DNA from: a bacterium
GTDB lineage: Bacteria; Verrucomicrobiota; Verrucomicrobiae; Limisphaerales; J093
DNA length: 9,990 nucleotides
Assembly (NCBI GenBank): GCA_021839785.1
Contig: JAKCAB010000121.1
Coordinates: 1-9,990 of the forward strand
Direction of reading: 5' to 3'
This document shows positions 1-6,500 of this stretch, in pieces; the first letter of the stretch is position 1; every line of letters starts with the position of its first letter. Under the pieces are notes generated by a model, which was not told the origin of the DNA, made no database searches, and worked only from the letters and a program-made list of their open reading frames with translations. The translations under genes were made by a program, and so were the position numbers.

Positions 1-105
1 GCGGTTCGGCGTGGCCACTTGAGCGTCAGACGCCTGCTCGGTCGAGCAGCATCGCCGTCACGTCCGCAAACCGGAAAAGCCCGCAGAGCCACCGCCGCCC
101 AGCGC

Positions 106-663
106 ATGAACCGCGACCAAGCCTGGCAACTCCTCGCCGAGTTCACGGAATCCGCGTCGTTGCGCAAACATGCGTTGGCCGTGGAGGCGGCGATGCGGCA
201 TTACGCGCCCCGGTTTGGCGGCGACCCGGAGGTTTGGGGCCTCACGGGCCTTTTGCACGACTTCGATTACGAGCGCTGGCCGAATCCGCCCGAGCACACC
301 CGTGCCGGCGCGCGGATTCTGCGCGAGCGCGGCGTGGACGAGGAAATCGTGGGGGCAATCCTGTCGCATGCGACGTGGAACGCGGCGGAGTACCCGCTGG
401 ACCGGCCGTTGCGGCGGGCGCTTTTCGCCGTGGACGAGCTGTGCGGTTTCATCACCGCGGTGGCTTACGTCCGACCGGAGCGGCTGGCGGGTATGACCCC
501 CAGCAGCGTGCGCAAAAAGACGAGGCAAAAATCCTTCGCGGCGGCGGTGAGTCGCGAGGACATCGAGAGAGGCGCGGCACTGCTGGAGTTGCCGCTGGAC
601 GAGCACGTCGCGAACGTGATCGCGGCGCTTCAGGGCGTGGCCGACTCGTTGGGGCTGGCCTGA
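106..663 (+). CDS. HD-domain (HDIG-type) phosphohydrolase family protein
   Basis: A cytosolic protein of 185 residues of the HD superfamily, metal-dependent phosphohydrolases often acting on nucleotides or phosphate esters. The substrate of this subfamily is unknown to me. The metal-binding signature is visible: His22 (LRKHALAVE), His51-Asp52 (GLLHDFDYE), His64 (PEHTRAGA), His88 (ILSHATW) and Asp110 (FAVDELCGF). The segment after it (VRPERL, SVRKKTRQKSFA, VSREDIERGA) matches the conserved tail of a widespread stand-alone HDIG hydrolase group, so the gene looks intact and full length. I chose the ATG at 106 because homologous sequence begins there. The frame stays open upstream to a TTG at 19, but that 29-residue extension is basic, low in complexity and looks non-coding. 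No clear Shine-Dalgarno sequence precedes 106. It is followed by a hairpin and a convergent gene, so it is probably monocistronic or the last gene of an operon starting off-window. Confidence 0.85.
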   Translation: MNRDQAWQLLAEFTESASLRKHALAVEAAMRHYAPRFGGDPEVWGLTGLLHDFDYERWPNPPEHTRAGARILRERGVDEEIVGAILSHATWNAAEYPLDRPLRRALFAVDELCGFITAVAYVRPERLAGMTPSSVRKKTRQKSFAAAVSREDIERGAALLELPLDEHVANVIAALQGVADSLGLA

Positions 664-689
664 CCGATCGGTTGGTTGGCCCTTTCGAT

Positions 690-727
690 TGCACAAAAAC
701 CGTCGCAATTGCGACAGTTTTTGTGCA
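690..727. terminator. Long palindromic hairpin between convergent genes, probable bidirectional terminator
   Basis: Two 19-base arms (690-708 and 709-727) form an inverted repeat with no spacer and one mismatched position (701 against 716). The centre is a perfect 14-bp palindrome, GTCGCAATTGCGAC. In plus-strand RNA the odd pair is C-A; in minus-strand RNA it becomes G-U, so the hairpin is continuous only in the transcript coming from the amidotransferase gene on the right. The outer arms are A-rich and T-rich (CAAAAAC and GTTTTTG), so the 3' arm supplies the U-tract inside the stem, as in some bidirectional terminators. It lies between the stop codons at 663 (+) and 742 (-). A dispersed palindromic repeat is the alternative explanation. 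Confidence 0.6.
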
Positions 728-741
728 CTGCCTTGGCCGGT

Positions 742-1311
742 TCAGGCGGTCAGTTTCATGAAGTTGGCCAGGATTGCCCGGCCGTTTTCGGTGAGGATGC
801 TTTCGGGGTGGAACTGCACGCCCCAGATCGGCAGGGTCTTGTGGCGGACTCCCATGACCTCGCCTTCCTCGGTCCACGCGGTGAGTTGCAAGCAATCCGG
901 CAGGCTGTCGCGCGTGATGACCAGCGAATGGTAGCGCGTGGCGGCGAACGGATTGGGCATTCCCGCGAAGAGATCCTTGCCGTCGTGATGAATCGGGGAA
1001 GTCTTGCCGTGCATCATCCGGTAGTTGACCTGCACCTTGCCGCCGAAAACGTGGCCGATGCATTGATGGCCCAGGCACACCCCCAGGATGGGCACCTTGC
1101 CGGCCCAAGCGCGGATAACGTCGTTCGAGAGCCCGGCTTCGCGCGGCGAACAGGGGCCGGGGGAGATCAGGATGCGGTCGGGTTTCACCGACTCCACCTG
1201 GTCCAGGCGAATCTGGTCGTTGCGATGCACCTGCATCTCGACGCCCATCTCGCCCAGGTATTGCACCAGGTTGAAGGTGAACGAGTCGTAATTATCTATG
1301 ACCAGAACCAT
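742..1311 (-). CDS. pabA: Glutamine amidotransferase subunit of p-aminobenzoate / anthranilate synthase (PabA/TrpG)
   Basis: A class I glutamine amidotransferase of 189 residues, the usual family length. It hydrolyses glutamine and channels ammonia to a chorismate-using partner: PabB for aminodeoxychorismate (folate) or TrpE for anthranilate (tryptophan). The N-terminal signature [12 protein letters not shown] is present, as is the oxyanion-region [10 protein letters not shown] (51-60). The nucleophile is Cys79 in GVCLGHQ, HGKTS is at 101-105, and the catalytic His168 and Glu170 are in QFHPES. All catalytic residues are intact. Sequence alone does not separate PabA from TrpG, and many bacteria use one protein for both. 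folP nearby favours a folate role, but no pabB, trpE or pabC is in the window, so the symbol is tentative. It has its own putative promoter at 1324-1352 and converges on the hairpin at 690-727. Confidence 0.92.
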   Translation of the reverse strand: MVLVIDNYDSFTFNLVQYLGEMGVEMQVHRNDQIRLDQVESVKPDRILISPGPCSPREAGLSNDVIRAWAGKVPILGVCLGHQCIGHVFGGKVQVNYRMMHGKTSPIHHDGKDLFAGMPNPFAATRYHSLVITRDSLPDCLQLTAWTEEGEVMGVRHKTLPIWGVQFHPESILTENGRAILANFMKLTA

Positions 1312-1323
1312 AGCCGGGGGCGG

Positions 1324-1352
1324 ACGCTAACGGATCGGATGAGGATTGGAAA
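1324..1352 (-). promoter_or_regulatory. Putative sigma70-type promoter of the pabA/trpG gene
   Basis: Read on the minus strand, TTTCCA (1352-1347) is followed by a 17-base spacer and TAGCGT (1329-1324), 12 bases before the ATG at 1311. The -35 matches TTGACA at four of six positions and the -10 has the TAnnnT skeleton. The implied untranslated leader is only about five bases. The call rests on weak consensus matches and on the same pattern recurring elsewhere in the window. Confidence 0.35.
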
Positions 1353-1464
1353 CAACAACTCTATCGCCGGCGCGAGGCATTGGAGGCGTGTGACCGGGGA
1401 GGCTGAAAAACGAGCAAAAAGACCGACCCCGAAAGAGACGGTTGACCGGGACGGTGGTTGATGG

Positions 1465-1481
1465 GAGCCGGGTGGCGGCTC
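1465..1481 (-). terminator. Short hairpin at the 3' end of the PEP-CTERM gene
   Basis: GAGCCG (1465-1470) and CGGCTC (1476-1481) form a 6-bp stem with a 5-base loop that overlaps the stop codon of the PEP-CTERM gene (1480-1482). There is no following U-tract on the minus strand, so an intrinsic terminator is possible but weakly supported. The remaining bases up to the pabA start (about 1312-1464) contain the pabA promoter candidate and nothing else I can identify. Confidence 0.25.
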
Positions 1482-2598
1482 AAGCGCGGCGCCGCAGCCG
1501 CAGGAACAGGCCCGCGCCGCCCAAGCCGAGCAGGGTGAGCGTCTGCGGTTCCGGGATGGGGCTGAAGTCCACGCCGCGGAAAAGGGTGTTGGCGGGCGCG
1601 ATGGCCAGCGTCGTGGCGCTTGAACCCGCGCCGAGGTCTTCGATGCGGATGAGGCGGTTGGCGGAAAGCTCTGTCGTCGTGGCGAAAATGACAGGATTTG
1701 CGCCGGACCAGTCCACCACCAGACCGCGAGATCCCCCTCCCGTGCCGCCAGCGTTCAGCGAGTACGTTAGGCTCCAAGTAGAGCCGATTTTCTCCCACCG
1801 TTGGATGCCACCGCCAGTGTAGTCAGCCTTAAAGGTACGGTCGTCAGCCAAGTAGGCGACGTTGCCCGCGGGGTTCAACGCAAAGTCGTACGGTGAGGCT
1901 CTGTTCGAAAAAGAGCTAGCCGGCTTGATGAGCAGACTGGCGGTGTCGGCGCTCGTTGGCAGGCCACTAAACGCATAGAGGCCTACTGTTCCCGCTCCCG
2001 TGGAATAAAGGAGGTTACCACCTTCGACGCCGACCACGCGGAGGTTTCCGGAAGTGACCTGTGTTTCGGTGCTGCTTGACTTGGCCCAGACACCGCCGGT
2101 GCCAGAGTTACCGTTGCCCGTGATCCAGAATTGCGCGCCGTCGGTGGTCACCGCACCGCATACGCTCGCGCCGGAAAAGGCGTTGGCGGTCTTGACGGGC
2201 AGCGAATAGGCGCCAGCGGCGTCCAACACTCCGACCGCGCGATTGACCATCGCAGAAGTTGTGCTGGACACGCTGAGGGTTCCAACGTCCGCATTATACC
2301 CGGCAAAAGTGAGATACATGCCGTCGGCGGATCGCGTGAGGGCACCCTCCGAAGCGGCTGTGCCGCTCAACGTGATCGCGGATGCACCCGTCGTTGGCAA
2401 GGCCACTGTGTAGGACGGTGACTGGCCCTCACCTAACACTGAATACTGCTCGATCGAGACTGCGGCCGCAGCACCACTGATCATGGGGGTGCCGTCACCT
2501 ACGCGGAGCACCGCCAGGTTGCCGGGGGTGAACTGGCCGAAGGTAGGCGCCGCAAACAGGGAAGCGGCAACCAAAGTGATGGACCGGAGTGGTTTCAT
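1480..2598 (-). CDS. Exported PEP-CTERM sorting-domain protein of unknown function
   Basis: I recognise the targeting signals but not the function. From the ATG at 2598 the product has 372 residues. Residues 1-22 are a typical Sec signal peptide (MKPLRSITLVAASLF, then a cleavage region around APTFGQ). The C-terminus carries a PEP-CTERM signal: Ile-Pro-Glu-Pro at 348-351, a hydrophobic helix rich in Leu and Gly, and a basic end (RLRRRA). That signal is read by exosortase in the EPS-linked sorting system, so the mature protein is probably delivered to the cell surface or matrix. The body is rich in Gly, Ser, Thr and Ala with repeated beta-strand-like stretches (for example VGTLSVSSTTSAMV and GNVAYLADDRTF), suggesting a beta-propeller or other all-beta fold. 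The frame is open upstream to 2772, but those 58 residues do not look coded. Base composition in the middle of the gene is visibly less GC-rich than its neighbours. No exosortase gene is in the window. Confidence 0.85.
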   Translation of the reverse strand: MKPLRSITLVAASLFAAPTFGQFTPGNLAVLRVGDGTPMISGAAAAVSIEQYSVLGEGQSPSYTVALPTTGASAITLSGTAASEGALTRSADGMYLTFAGYNADVGTLSVSSTTSAMVNRAVGVLDAAGAYSLPVKTANAFSGASVCGAVTTDGAQFWITGNGNSGTGGVWAKSSSTETQVTSGNLRVVGVEGGNLLYSTGAGTVGLYAFSGLPTSADTASLLIKPASSFSNRASPYDFALNPAGNVAYLADDRTFKADYTGGGIQRWEKIGSTWSLTYSLNAGGTGGGSRGLVVDWSGANPVIFATTTELSANRLIRIEDLGAGSSATTLAIAPANTLFRGVDFSPIPEPQTLTLLGLGGAGLFLRLRRRA

Positions 2599-2902
2599 AG
2601 CATTGACCGGCATTCTGTTCGGGATGCCAATAACCCATTGGAGCGGAGCCGTCCAGCCCCAATTCCGGGTTTTCGTCATGCGGGCCGGAGCCGCGGCGGC
2701 AGTCATGCGGGCCGCGAAAGCTCGCGTCGCTGGCGGGCAAAAGGCACGCCGGACGCCTCCCCTGATGGTCACGGCAGCGTTACCTGGCCTCGGTTGACAG
2801 CCGCCAGCCGCGGACCGGATACTTTACCGGCGTCGTGCTTCCCGATCGACGACTAACAGCGTCGCCCCAAGAGGCATTTCCCGCAGGCGAACACGCACAG
2901 AC
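2599..2902. other. 304-base divergent intergenic region
   Basis: This is the region between the divergent PEP-CTERM and folP starts. It holds the folP promoter at 2794-2823 and a 13-base direct repeat GTCATGCGGGCCG (2675-2687 and 2702-2714, start to start 27 bases). It also has a weak 5-bp inverted repeat downstream of the promoter (CGTCG and CGACG around 2831-2853). I could not identify a confident promoter for the PEP-CTERM gene, nor any small gene or RNA. The frames open across it have basic, low-complexity translations that do not look coded. Confidence 0.6.
2794..2823 (+). promoter_or_regulatory. Sigma70-type promoter of the folP-cdaA-cdaR-glmM operon
   Basis: A perfect -35 TTGACA (2794-2799) is followed by an 18-base spacer and GATACT (2818-2823), which matches the -10 consensus at four of six positions. 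It sits about 80 bases before the folP ATG, predicting a leader of roughly 70 bases. It is the best promoter match in the window and the only evident one for the four overlapping genes downstream. Confidence 0.6.
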
Positions 2903-3739
2903 ATGAAATGGATTGCCGGCCAGCAGCAATGGATGTTTCCACGCCCCATGCTCATCATGGGCATCGTGAACGTGACGCCGGATTCCTTTTCCGACGGGGG
3001 CCGCTACTTGTCCGCCGAGGCCGCGGTGGCGCACGCGCTGACGCTGGCCGGCGAGGGCGCGGACCTGCTCGACATCGGCGGCGAATCCACCCGGCCCGGC
3101 GCCGCGCCGGTGAGCGAGGCGGAGGAACTGGCGCGGGTGTTGCCGGTGTTCTCCGGGCTGGCCGGCCGCGTGAGCGTCCCGCTTTCGATCGACACGCAGA
3201 AGCCGGCGGTTGCGCGGGCCGCCATTGGCGCCGGCGCCAGCATCGTGAACGACACCGCGGCTCACCGGGCGCCGCGGGAGATGTGGGAGTTGGTGGCCGC
3301 GACCGGCGCGGGCTACGTCTGCATGCACTCGCAAGGCACGCCGCAAACGATGCAGGCGGCACCGCACTACGACGACGTGGTGGGCGAGTTGCGGGCGTTC
3401 TTCGCCGAGCGTTTGCGGGGCCTGGCGCAGGCGGGGGTGCGCGCGGAACAGGTCGTGCTGGATGTCGGCATCGGCTTCGGCAAAACGTGGGAACACAATT
3501 TGCAATTGCTCGCGCGACTGGATTCCTTTAGGAGTCTAGACCGTCCGCTTCTGCTTGGGGTTTCCCGGAAATCCTTTATTGGCAAGCTGCTGGGCGCCGA
3601 AGTGGCGGCGCGGCTGCCGGCCTCGCTGGCCTGCGCCGCGTGGGCGACCCAGCTCGGCGTCGGGATCCTCCGGACGCACGACGTGGCGGCGACCCGGCAG
3701 GCGGTGCGCATGACGGAGGCCTTGGTGGCCCGAACCTGA
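2903..3739 (+). CDS. folP: Dihydropteroate synthase
   Basis: FolP condenses p-aminobenzoate with 6-hydroxymethyl-dihydropterin diphosphate to give dihydropteroate in folate synthesis; it is cytosolic and the sulfonamide target. At 278 residues it has normal length and a complete TIM-barrel signature set: GIVNVTPDSFSDGG at 20-33, DIGGESTRPG at 57-66, IDT at 96-98, Asn116-Asp117 in IVNDTAA, DVGIGFGKT near 190, SRKSFIG around Lys223, and RTHD at 257-260. The ATG at 2903 is the first usable start. Met11, Met16 and Met19 are alternatives, because the first fifteen residues are not family-conserved and no clear ribosome-binding site decides. It is the first gene of a four-gene operon: its TGA (3737-3739) shares one base with the cdaA ATG, implying translational coupling. 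A PabA/TrpG gene lies about 1.6 kb to the left on the other strand. Confidence 0.96.
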   Translation: MKWIAGQQQWMFPRPMLIMGIVNVTPDSFSDGGRYLSAEAAVAHALTLAGEGADLLDIGGESTRPGAAPVSEAEELARVLPVFSGLAGRVSVPLSIDTQKPAVARAAIGAGASIVNDTAAHRAPREMWELVAATGAGYVCMHSQGTPQTMQAAPHYDDVVGELRAFFAERLRGLAQAGVRAEQVVLDVGIGFGKTWEHNLQLLARLDSFRSLDRPLLLGVSRKSFIGKLLGAEVAARLPASLACAAWATQLGVGILRTHDVAATRQAVRMTEALVART

Positions 3740-4593
3740 TGTTGACGTGGCTACAGTCGAACTGGCGAACGCTGGTGGAGATCGCCCTCCTCTCGGTGGG
3801 GATCTATTACGCCATCACGTTCGTCCGGGGGACGCGCGCCGCGCCGGTGGTCAGCGGGTTCCTCATCCTGTTGCTGACGCTCACGCTCATCACCACGCTG
3901 CTGGAACTGCAGGTGCTGAGGTTGCTCCTGCTGGCGCTGTTTCCTTCGCTCGCGCTCATTGTGATCGTCATCTTCCAGCCGGAACTGCGGCGCATGTTGG
4001 CCAAGCTGGGCAACCTGCCCTTCTTTACGAGCGTGCACCAGCAGCGCGAGAACATCGAGGTGATCATCAAAACCGTGGAGCGCCTCGCGGACGTGCGCAT
4101 CGGGTTGTTGATCGCGATCGAGCAGGCCGTGCCGGTGCAAGACATGGTCGAGTCCGGCATCGTGGTGGATTGCGAGGCCACGCCGGAAATGCTGGAGACC
4201 ATCTTCTTTCCCAACAACGCCGTCCACGATGGCGGCGTGATCCTGCGCGGCGACCGCATCACGCACGCGGCTTGTATCTTCCCGCTGACCCAACGGCAGG
4301 ACTTGAGCAAGACGCTGGGCACGCGGCATCGCGCGGCGATCGGTTTGAGCGAGGAAACCGACGCGGTGGTGGTGGTGGTGTCGGAGGAAACCGGCGCGGT
4401 TTCGTACGCCTACAAAGGCAATCTCGTGCGCGGGGTCACTTTGGAGGACCTGCGCGCGTTCCTCACTTCCGTGCTGGTGCGCGAGCCCCAGACGCGTTCG
4501 TGGTCCGACCTTCTGCGCTTCTCCTCCTGGCAGCGCCGGCCGGCGGCGTCCTCGCCGCTCCGCGCCAACTCCGGCTCCGATGGCGTGGCATAG
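3739..4593 (+). CDS. cdaA: Membrane-bound diadenylate cyclase CdaA (c-di-AMP synthase)
   Basis: CdaA makes cyclic di-AMP from two ATP; c-di-AMP controls potassium and osmolyte balance and is tied to cell-wall homeostasis. The product has 284 residues. Three N-terminal membrane helices are visible (about 11-28, 36-55 and 57-77), then a linker (FQPELRRMLAKLGN) and the DAC (DisA_N) catalytic domain. The active-site motifs are Asp164-Gly-Gly in VHDGGVI and GTRHRAA at 194-200, followed by SEETGAVS. The family motif is normally DGA; here the third residue is Gly, a conservative change. The C-terminal 40 or so residues are polar, basic and variable. The start at 3739 overlaps the folP stop by one base; a longer in-frame opening from 3640 lies inside folP and is rejected. 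The end overlaps cdaR by 14 bases, fitting the usual CdaA-CdaR partnership. Confidence 0.95.
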   Translation: MLTWLQSNWRTLVEIALLSVGIYYAITFVRGTRAAPVVSGFLILLLTLTLITTLLELQVLRLLLLALFPSLALIVIVIFQPELRRMLAKLGNLPFFTSVHQQRENIEVIIKTVERLADVRIGLLIAIEQAVPVQDMVESGIVVDCEATPEMLETIFFPNNAVHDGGVILRGDRITHAACIFPLTQRQDLSKTLGTRHRAAIGLSEETDAVVVVVSEETGAVSYAYKGNLVRGVTLEDLRAFLTSVLVREPQTRSWSDLLRFSSWQRRPAASSPLRANSGSDGVA

Positions 4594-5008
4594 AGTCATC
4601 ACCCACAATCTGGGGTGGAAGGCCGTGTCCGTGATCCTGGCCACGGTGGTCTGGCTGCTGGTGCATTACAACAGCACGGAGATCGAACGGCCGCAGGCAA
4701 TCCGCACGTTCGATGCGGTGCCCATCGTGGTGCTGACCCCGGCCAACGACCCGTACGTTTTCCTGGTGGAACCGCCCAGCGTGCGGGTGTCGGTGCGCGG
4801 CCCGGAGCCGCTGATCAAAGCCATGCGCGCTTCGGACGTGAAAGTGTTCGTGGACCTGATCGGCGTCAGCCAGCTGGTGGTGCGGCGCGACGTCGAGGTG
4901 CGCCTGCCGGAAGGCATTTTCCTGGCCTCGCTTTACCCCAACGAAGTGAAGATCGAACGTCTCCCCAGCGATCCACTTCCCAACCCCCTGACCACGGACA
5001 AACCATGA
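4580..5008 (+). CDS. cdaR: YbbR-domain CdaA regulator (CdaR-like), single-domain form
   Basis: CdaR is the membrane-anchored partner that modulates CdaA. This product has 142 residues: a short cytosolic N-terminus, one membrane helix at about 12-29 (WKAVSVILATVVWLLVHY), then a single YbbR-like beta domain outside the membrane (about 35-130). The domain includes the typical PPSVRVSVRGPEPLIKAM segment, the VFVDLIGVSQLVV segment and a closing PNEVKIERLP. It is short compared with Bacillus CdaR, which carries several YbbR repeats. The tail (DPLPNPLTTDKP) is Pro-rich. The start lies inside cdaA (14-base overlap), and its TGA overlaps the glmM ATG as ATGA, so translation is probably coupled on both sides. 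Assignment rests on the helix-plus-YbbR pattern and on its place between cdaA and glmM. Confidence 0.85.
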   Translation: MAWHRVITHNLGWKAVSVILATVVWLLVHYNSTEIERPQAIRTFDAVPIVVLTPANDPYVFLVEPPSVRVSVRGPEPLIKAMRASDVKVFVDLIGVSQLVVRRDVEVRLPEGIFLASLYPNEVKIERLPSDPLPNPLTTDKP

Positions 5009-6387
5009 GCAAACCCAAACGCATCTTTGGCACCGATGGCGTGCGCGGCACGGCCAACATCGAACCGGTGACGGCCGAGACCGCGCTCAAGCTGGGCCGC
5101 GCGGCGGCGCACGTCTTCAAGACCCTCGAGAGTCATGCGCGCGGCTTCGGCCGGCACAAGATCGTCATCGGCAAGGACACGCGCCTTTCGGGTTACATGC
5201 TCGAAAATGCGCTCTCCTCGGGCATCCTCTCGATGGGCGTGGACGTGGTCTTCATCGGGCCGCTGCCCACGCCAGGCGTGGCCTACGTCACGCGCAGCTT
5301 GCGTGCCGATGCCGGTATCGTGATCACCGCCTCCCACAATCCTTACGACGACAACGGCATTAAATTCTTCCGCGCCGACGGCTACAAACTCGACGACAAC
5401 GTCGAGCAGCGCATCGAGGAACTCGCCTTCAGCGGCGCCATCGAGCACGTCCGCCCCGTGGCCAGCGAGGTCGGCAAGGCACTGCGCGTGGACGACGCGA
5501 TCGGCCGGTACATCGAGTACGCCAAGGCGTCTTTTCCCAAAGGCATGAACCTGGAAGGGATCCGCATCGTCGTCGATTGCGCCAACGGCGCCAGCTACAA
5601 GACCACACCCAGCGTCCTGCGCGAACTGGGCGCGGATGTCATCGTCTATGGCAACCAGCCCGACGGCATGAACATCAACAAGGACTGCGGCGCGATGCAC
5701 CCGGAGAATCTTTGCCGGAAGGTCGTCGAGCACCGCGCCCAGCTCGGCATCGCGCATGACGGCGACGCGGACCGCGTGCAGCTTTGCGACGAGCAAGGCA
5801 TCCTCGTGGACGGGGACGACATCCTGGCGTTGACCGGCCTGGAAATGCTCGAACAAGGCACGCTCCCGGAAAAGACCTTGGTGGCCACCGTCATGAGCAA
5901 CGCCGGGTTGGACCTCGCCATCAAGGAAGGCGGCGGCCGCGTGGTGCGCACCGCCGTGGGCGACAAGTACGTCATCGACGAGATGCTCAAGAACGGGTTC
6001 GCGGTGGGCGGCGAACAGAGCGGCCACATCATCTTTCGCGAGTTCGCCACCACCGGTGACGGCCTGGTGGCGGCGTTGCAAGTGCTCCGGATCATGCGGT
6101 CGCAAAACGCGCTGTTGTCCCAACTCCGACTGTGCTGGACCCGCTTCCCGCAAAAACTGGTCAATATCCGTGTGCGCGAAAAAGCGCCGCTGGAAAAACT
6201 GGATGGGTTCGCCAGTCTGCTGGCCGCCGCGGAGGCCGAAGTTTGCCCGCAAGGCGGCCGCGTGTTCGTGCGCTACTCGGGCACCGAAACCAAGGCGCGC
6301 GTCCTCGTCGAGGCGCGCGAACAGGAAGTGGTCGATAAGTGGTGCGCTGAATTGGCCGATGTGATCCAGCGCCAACTCGGCGTCTAA
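5005..6387 (+). CDS. glmM: Phosphoglucosamine mutase
   Basis: GlmM interconverts glucosamine-6-phosphate and glucosamine-1-phosphate, feeding UDP-GlcNAc and so peptidoglycan synthesis. At 460 residues it is slightly longer than the common 445-450. All four alpha-D-phosphohexomutase features are present: the FGTDGVRG N-terminus (8-15), the phosphoserine loop TASHNP with Ser110, the Mg-binding DGDADR with Asp252, Asp254 and Asp256, the sugar-recognition GGEQSGH (335-341), and the phosphate-binding RYSGTE (423-428). The last continues TKARV instead of the common PLIRV. The extra length seems to sit near residues 40-52. The ATG at 5005 overlaps the cdaR stop by four bases. The open frame continues upstream to 4615, but only as a shadow of cdaR. 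In Bacillus and Lactococcus GlmM binds CdaA and lowers its activity, and the gene order here would favour assembly of such a complex; that is an inference for this organism. Confidence 0.97.
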   Translation: MSKPKRIFGTDGVRGTANIEPVTAETALKLGRAAAHVFKTLESHARGFGRHKIVIGKDTRLSGYMLENALSSGILSMGVDVVFIGPLPTPGVAYVTRSLRADAGIVITASHNPYDDNGIKFFRADGYKLDDNVEQRIEELAFSGAIEHVRPVASEVGKALRVDDAIGRYIEYAKASFPKGMNLEGIRIVVDCANGASYKTTPSVLRELGADVIVYGNQPDGMNINKDCGAMHPENLCRKVVEHRAQLGIAHDGDADRVQLCDEQGILVDGDDILALTGLEMLEQGTLPEKTLVATVMSNAGLDLAIKEGGGRVVRTAVGDKYVIDEMLKNGFAVGGEQSGHIIFREFATTGDGLVAALQVLRIMRSQNALLSQLRLCWTRFPQKLVNIRVREKAPLEKLDGFASLLAAAEAEVCPQGGRVFVRYSGTETKARVLVEAREQEVVDKWCAELADVIQRQLGV

Positions 6388-6411
6388 TCGGCGGCGGGCG
6401 AAAATTCTGGG

Positions 6412-6441
6412 AAGTCACGGCGGCCGGGGGTCGTGACTTTT
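6412..6441 (+). terminator. Intrinsic terminator after glmM
   Basis: AAGTCACG (6412-6419) pairs perfectly with CGTGACTT (6432-6439) around a 12-base G-rich loop, followed by TTCTT. It lies 24 bases after the glmM stop and ends the folP-cdaA-cdaR-glmM unit. On the minus strand the stem is followed by CCCAGAATTTT, so it may also stop transcripts from the convergent ligase gene, less efficiently. Confidence 0.6.
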
Positions 6442-6500
6442 CTTGGCGTGGGATGCAAGTCACACCTTCCCGCGACAAACTGGAACTGGCCAGGCGTTCT

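Noticed and set aside
19..105. TTG-initiated 29-residue extension of the HD-domain protein, or the end of an upstream gene (TGA at 20-22 in another frame)
   Set aside because: The extension is low in complexity and not family-like. Six codons before the TGA are too few to call an upstream gene.
1360..1464. Terminator candidate with a run of T residues on the minus strand between the PEP-CTERM and PabA/TrpG genes
   Set aside because: The T runs are not preceded by a stem longer than four base pairs, so no terminator is called there.
2599..2772. 58-residue extension of the PEP-CTERM protein
   Set aside because: It would put non-hydrophobic, Arg- and Ala-rich sequence before a textbook signal peptide. 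The start at 2598 is far more plausible.
3640..3738. 33-residue N-terminal extension of CdaA
   Set aside because: It lies inside folP in another frame and is Gly/Arg/Asp-rich. The ATG at 3739, overlapping the folP stop, gives the proper membrane-helix start.
4615..5004. 130-residue N-terminal extension of GlmM suggesting a fusion
   Set aside because: It is an out-of-frame shadow of cdaR. GlmM homology starts exactly at the ATG at 5005.
4933..6375. Long open frame (480 codons) antisense to glmM
   Set aside because: GlmM on the plus strand has every family motif. The antisense translation is His-, Asp- and Val-rich in the way expected of a mirrored GC-rich gene and matches no family.
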